Translations under genes and position numbers: made by a program
Shown here: positions 60,935 to 64,000 of the stretch, in pieces
Position numbering within the stretch: the stretch's first letter is position 1
How the letters are laid out: each line of letters begins with the position of its first letter
Notes under the pieces: model-generated
Databases searched by the model: none
Told to the model about the DNA's origin: nothing
What the model saw: the letters and a program-made list of their open reading frames with translations, nothing else
Assembly (NCBI GenBank): GCA_905182985.1
Contig: CAJJDN010000073.1
Location: 70,327 to 134,326, forward strand
Direction of reading: 5' to 3'
DNA length: 64,000 bases
Source of the DNA: Paramecium sonneborni
Lineage: Eukaryota; Ciliophora; Oligohymenophorea; Peniculida; Parameciidae

Positions 60935-63900
60935 AGTGGATTTAATAATTATGAAATACCTCCAACAAATTTAATAGAAGTGGATCCAGTAAAATATTAA
61001 GATTATGATAAAACTAATACATATTGGAAATCCGGTATGTTAACAGTTTAAACCTTTGTTGATAATATAATTCTAAGGATTGAAACAAAAAGTTAAGCAT
61101 AAATAATACCAAAATTTACATATGGTATAAATTTATAATAAATAAATAAGTTCATTAATAGGAAGGAGTGAAAGATGAATTTGCAACATTTCTGAGAGGC
61201 CAATTTGGTGTTTATTTGATATTACCTCTAATAATTATATATTTAAGAATGACTTATGCAATGATATATGAGAAAGAAAAGAAACTTAGAGAAGGTATGA
61301 AGATGATGGGATTAAATAATACATCTTTTTATTTATCATGGATAATTTAATATGTAATTATCTATACAATAATATCAATAATTGCTACAATATTATTGAC
61401 TGCTATAGTATTTACTCACACTGATGGATTTGTATTATTTTTAAATTATTGGCTATTTTGTATGGTGTTAATATTCTAATCAATGTTTATAAGGTATTAA
61501 ATTTAATTTAAAGTTTTAGTGTATTTTTTACAAGAGCATTATTTGGATTAATAGTAGCAATAGTTTGGTATTTACTGATGTATATGGTAATAAGTTTAGT
61601 AGGAAGTGGATCAGAGATAGTTCCTGAATCATCGTATTGGGGAGCATCAATATCATCTCATGCAGGTATGTCATTTGCTTTTGATGTTATGGTAATGTTT
61701 GAAGCATAAGGCAGAGGAGTACAAATGTCAACAATCTCAAGCAAAGTTGAAAATTATGCTGTCAATATTGCTTTAATCATGCATATCTTAAACATTCTCT
61801 TTTATTTAATTATGTCTATATATTTAGATCTAGTCTTTCCTAATGAATGGGGTAAAAAATTACATCCTTTATTCTGTATTCCATATTTTAATAGATCTCA
61901 TAATAATCAATAAAAAAATCTTATGAAAAAATCATCTTAAGTTCATTAAGAAAGATATGAAGAAGTTGAACAAGCTTTAAAAGATTAAGAAAGTAGAAAA
62001 GAAGTACTCTAAATTTCTAATCTTACTAAAATATATCCAAGTGGTAAATAAGCTGTTAGTAATGTAAGTTTAACTATGTATATTGGTTAAATTTATGCTT
62101 TATTAGGACATAATGGTGCTGGTAAAACTACTACTATTTCAATGTTAACAGGACTCTTAGATATTACATAGGGAGAAGCATCTGTATTTGGGTATGATGT
62201 TGAAACTTAAATTGAAGAAATTAGATAATTTATGGGTGTCTGTCCATAACATGATATTTTATTTGATAATTTAACTGTTAAAGAACATTTAGAAATGTTT
62301 GCTACTTTTAAAGGAATGAAACCTGAAGATATTCCAGCAGCTGTCAGAAGAATGATTGAAGACGTTGATCTCTTAGAAAAAACTGATTATCTTAGTAAAA
62401 ATCTATCTGGAGGATAAAAAAGAAGATTATCTGTTGCTATTGCATTTATAGGGAATTCGAAATTGATATATTTAGATGAACCTACTTCAGGAATGGATAC
62501 AAGTGCAAGGAGATATATATGGGAAATGCTTAAAAATTATAAAGAAGATAGAATAATTGTTTTAACAACTCATTTTATGGATGAAGCTGATTTTCTAGGA
62601 GATCGAATTGGTATTATGGGAGAAGGCAAATTATAATGTTCTGGTAGTAGTGTATTCTTAAAGAATCAATTTGGTAATGGATATAATCTTACCATTGTCA
62701 AGGAGAGTACTCTTACTGATTCTGATCCTATAATTGATATTATTATGAAAACCTGTCCAGAAGCTATCTTGATTTCTAAAGTTTCAGCTGAAATACTTAT
62801 GCAATTACCTTTAGCTTCAGTTAATAAATTTCCAAAATTATTTGGAGAATTAGATACTAATTTATAATCATTACATATATCTAGTTATGGAATAAGTATT
62901 ACTACACTTGAAGAAGTATTTTTAAAGGTTGCTTAAATAGGAGCTGGACATCATTAAGTAAATGATTATATTGAAATGGAAGATAAAAATAAATAAGCTG
63001 TTTAAATTGATGATTTCGATATTAATTAAATAAGAGTAACAAATTCAACTCAATTATTTTTTAATCATACACTAGCTTTATTAATGAAAAGAGCAAGATT
63101 TTTTAAAAGAGATCTTAAAAGTCTTTGTTGTGAAATCCTCTTACCTTGTTTAGTTGTACTTCTTGGATTGATTTTAATGACTATAGATTTCATTACTGAA
63201 CCAAATATCATAATATTGACTCCACCATCTAATTGTTATGGTTAAAATATTTAGTATTTATGGGGAGGATTGAATGATTAATAATTATTTTCTTAGATAG
63301 ATTTAGAATTGTATAATGAAACTATTTAAGTATTTGGAGATGATAGTTTAAATAATCTATAAAAGATTGATTAAAGTTACTTTGAGACATTTGATTTAAG
63401 ATCAAATATTGGGTGGTATTATTTGATAAGTAATTCAAATAATTAATTTATATATTATATGTTTGTAAACACTATTTTTAGAGAAGCACCTCTAGTTTTA
63501 TAAAACTAAATGAATTAAGCAATTTTGAGAACAGCTACAAATAATAATAATTATTAGATAAAAGTTACAAATTCTCCTTTGAGGAAAACATATGAAGAAT
63601 TAAATGGATCAAAAACAATAGCTGGATTTTTATCTGCTCTTATTTTTTCAATGGGTATGGCATTTATTCCTGCATCATTAATATCATATATAGTAAAGGA
63701 AAGAGAAATTAATATTAAACATTAATAATTGGTATCAGGTGTTTCAGTGAAAGCATATTGGTTCAGTAATTGGTTAATGGATTTAGGAAAGCATGTAATT
63801 CCAGCAGTGGTTTGCTGTTTATTAATTTTGGCATTTGATATATCAGCTTTAATAGAAGGAGAGAATTATGGATTTTCATGGTTAATTTTCTTTTTATATG

Positions 63901-64000
63901 GTTGGGCAATTATTCCTTTTTGTTATTTTTTTAGTTTTGCTTTTAGATAATAAGGAAATGCAATGTTATTGAGTTTTTTTATTCATTTATTAGTTGGTTC
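60229..64000 (+). CDS. ABCA-type ABC transporter, 3' part beyond the window
   Basis: Full-size ABC transporter of the A subfamily, probably a lipid or amphipath exporter/flippase. The first helix ([13 protein letters not shown]) is followed by a large extracellular loop, then membrane helices from 61200 ([20 protein letters not shown]), with the loop phrase [15 protein letters not shown] typical of ABCA. NBD1 has Walker [11 protein letters not shown], signature LSGGQKRR, Walker [13 protein letters not shown] and the switch His in [14 protein letters not shown]. The second membrane half begins near 63080 and repeats the pattern [20 protein letters not shown]2 lies outside. Introns of about 26 nt include a GTTTGA-donor one near 60350, plus others near 60740, 61120 and 61495. 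Confidence 0.9.

Overview
The window looks like macronuclear DNA of a Paramecium-type ciliate. It is very AT-rich. TAA and TAG run through every clear reading frame as sense codons (glutamine), and TGA is the only working stop. Genes are packed 20-900 bp apart on both strands. Almost every gene carries tiny GT..AG introns; nearly all those I resolved are 20-34 nt, with one of 35 nt. There is a typical trichocyst matrix protein. I placed introns by keeping the family motif in frame and checking that the spliced length is a multiple of three; most models close exactly under that test.

Layout. 1-8 kb: an ULK-like kinase (cut by the edge), ribosomal eL18, a small membrane protein, a Q-rich bromodomain protein and a Cys-rich, probably GPI-anchored surface protein. 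8.5-16.3 kb: condensin subunit CAP-G, a K+ channel with a cyclic-nucleotide-binding-like domain, and a kelch protein. 16.3-17.6 kb is a poorly explained stretch. 17.6-25.3 kb: two related three-repeat Myb proteins flanking BBS1, then a WNK-type kinase. 25.5-29.7 kb: a large kelch protein and a trichocyst matrix protein. 29.8-36.4 kb: a very large ankyrin-anoctamin protein with B-box-like and EF-hand parts, interrupted by an exact 1,176-bp duplication around a single N. 36.4-41.9 kb: cyclin B, a small NET-like protein, an LYR protein, Yippee, a RAB5IF-like protein, a multi-pass RING protein and ribosomal uL15. 42.1-42.6 kb: a selenoprotein W-like gene with an in-frame TGA and a SECIS-like hairpin in its 3' UTR. 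42.6-51 kb: a coiled-coil protein, a triple-PH protein, a possibly frameshifted hypothetical gene, a CAMK-like kinase, a basic coiled-coil protein and a heat shock factor. 51-58 kb: a 1,360-residue membrane protein with a PAS-like region and two hypothetical genes. 58-64 kb: an ABCA transporter running off the right edge, with its 5' part duplicated exactly (1,160 bp) around another single N.

This is a mixed housekeeping region, not an operon-like system. The strongest unusual biology is the selenoprotein, because UGA must be read both as the genome's only stop and as selenocysteine. The ankyrin-anoctamin fusion comes next. The two duplications look like assembly joins that were not merged; collapsing each gives one intact gene. 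No tRNA, rRNA, transposon, CRISPR or virus was recognised.
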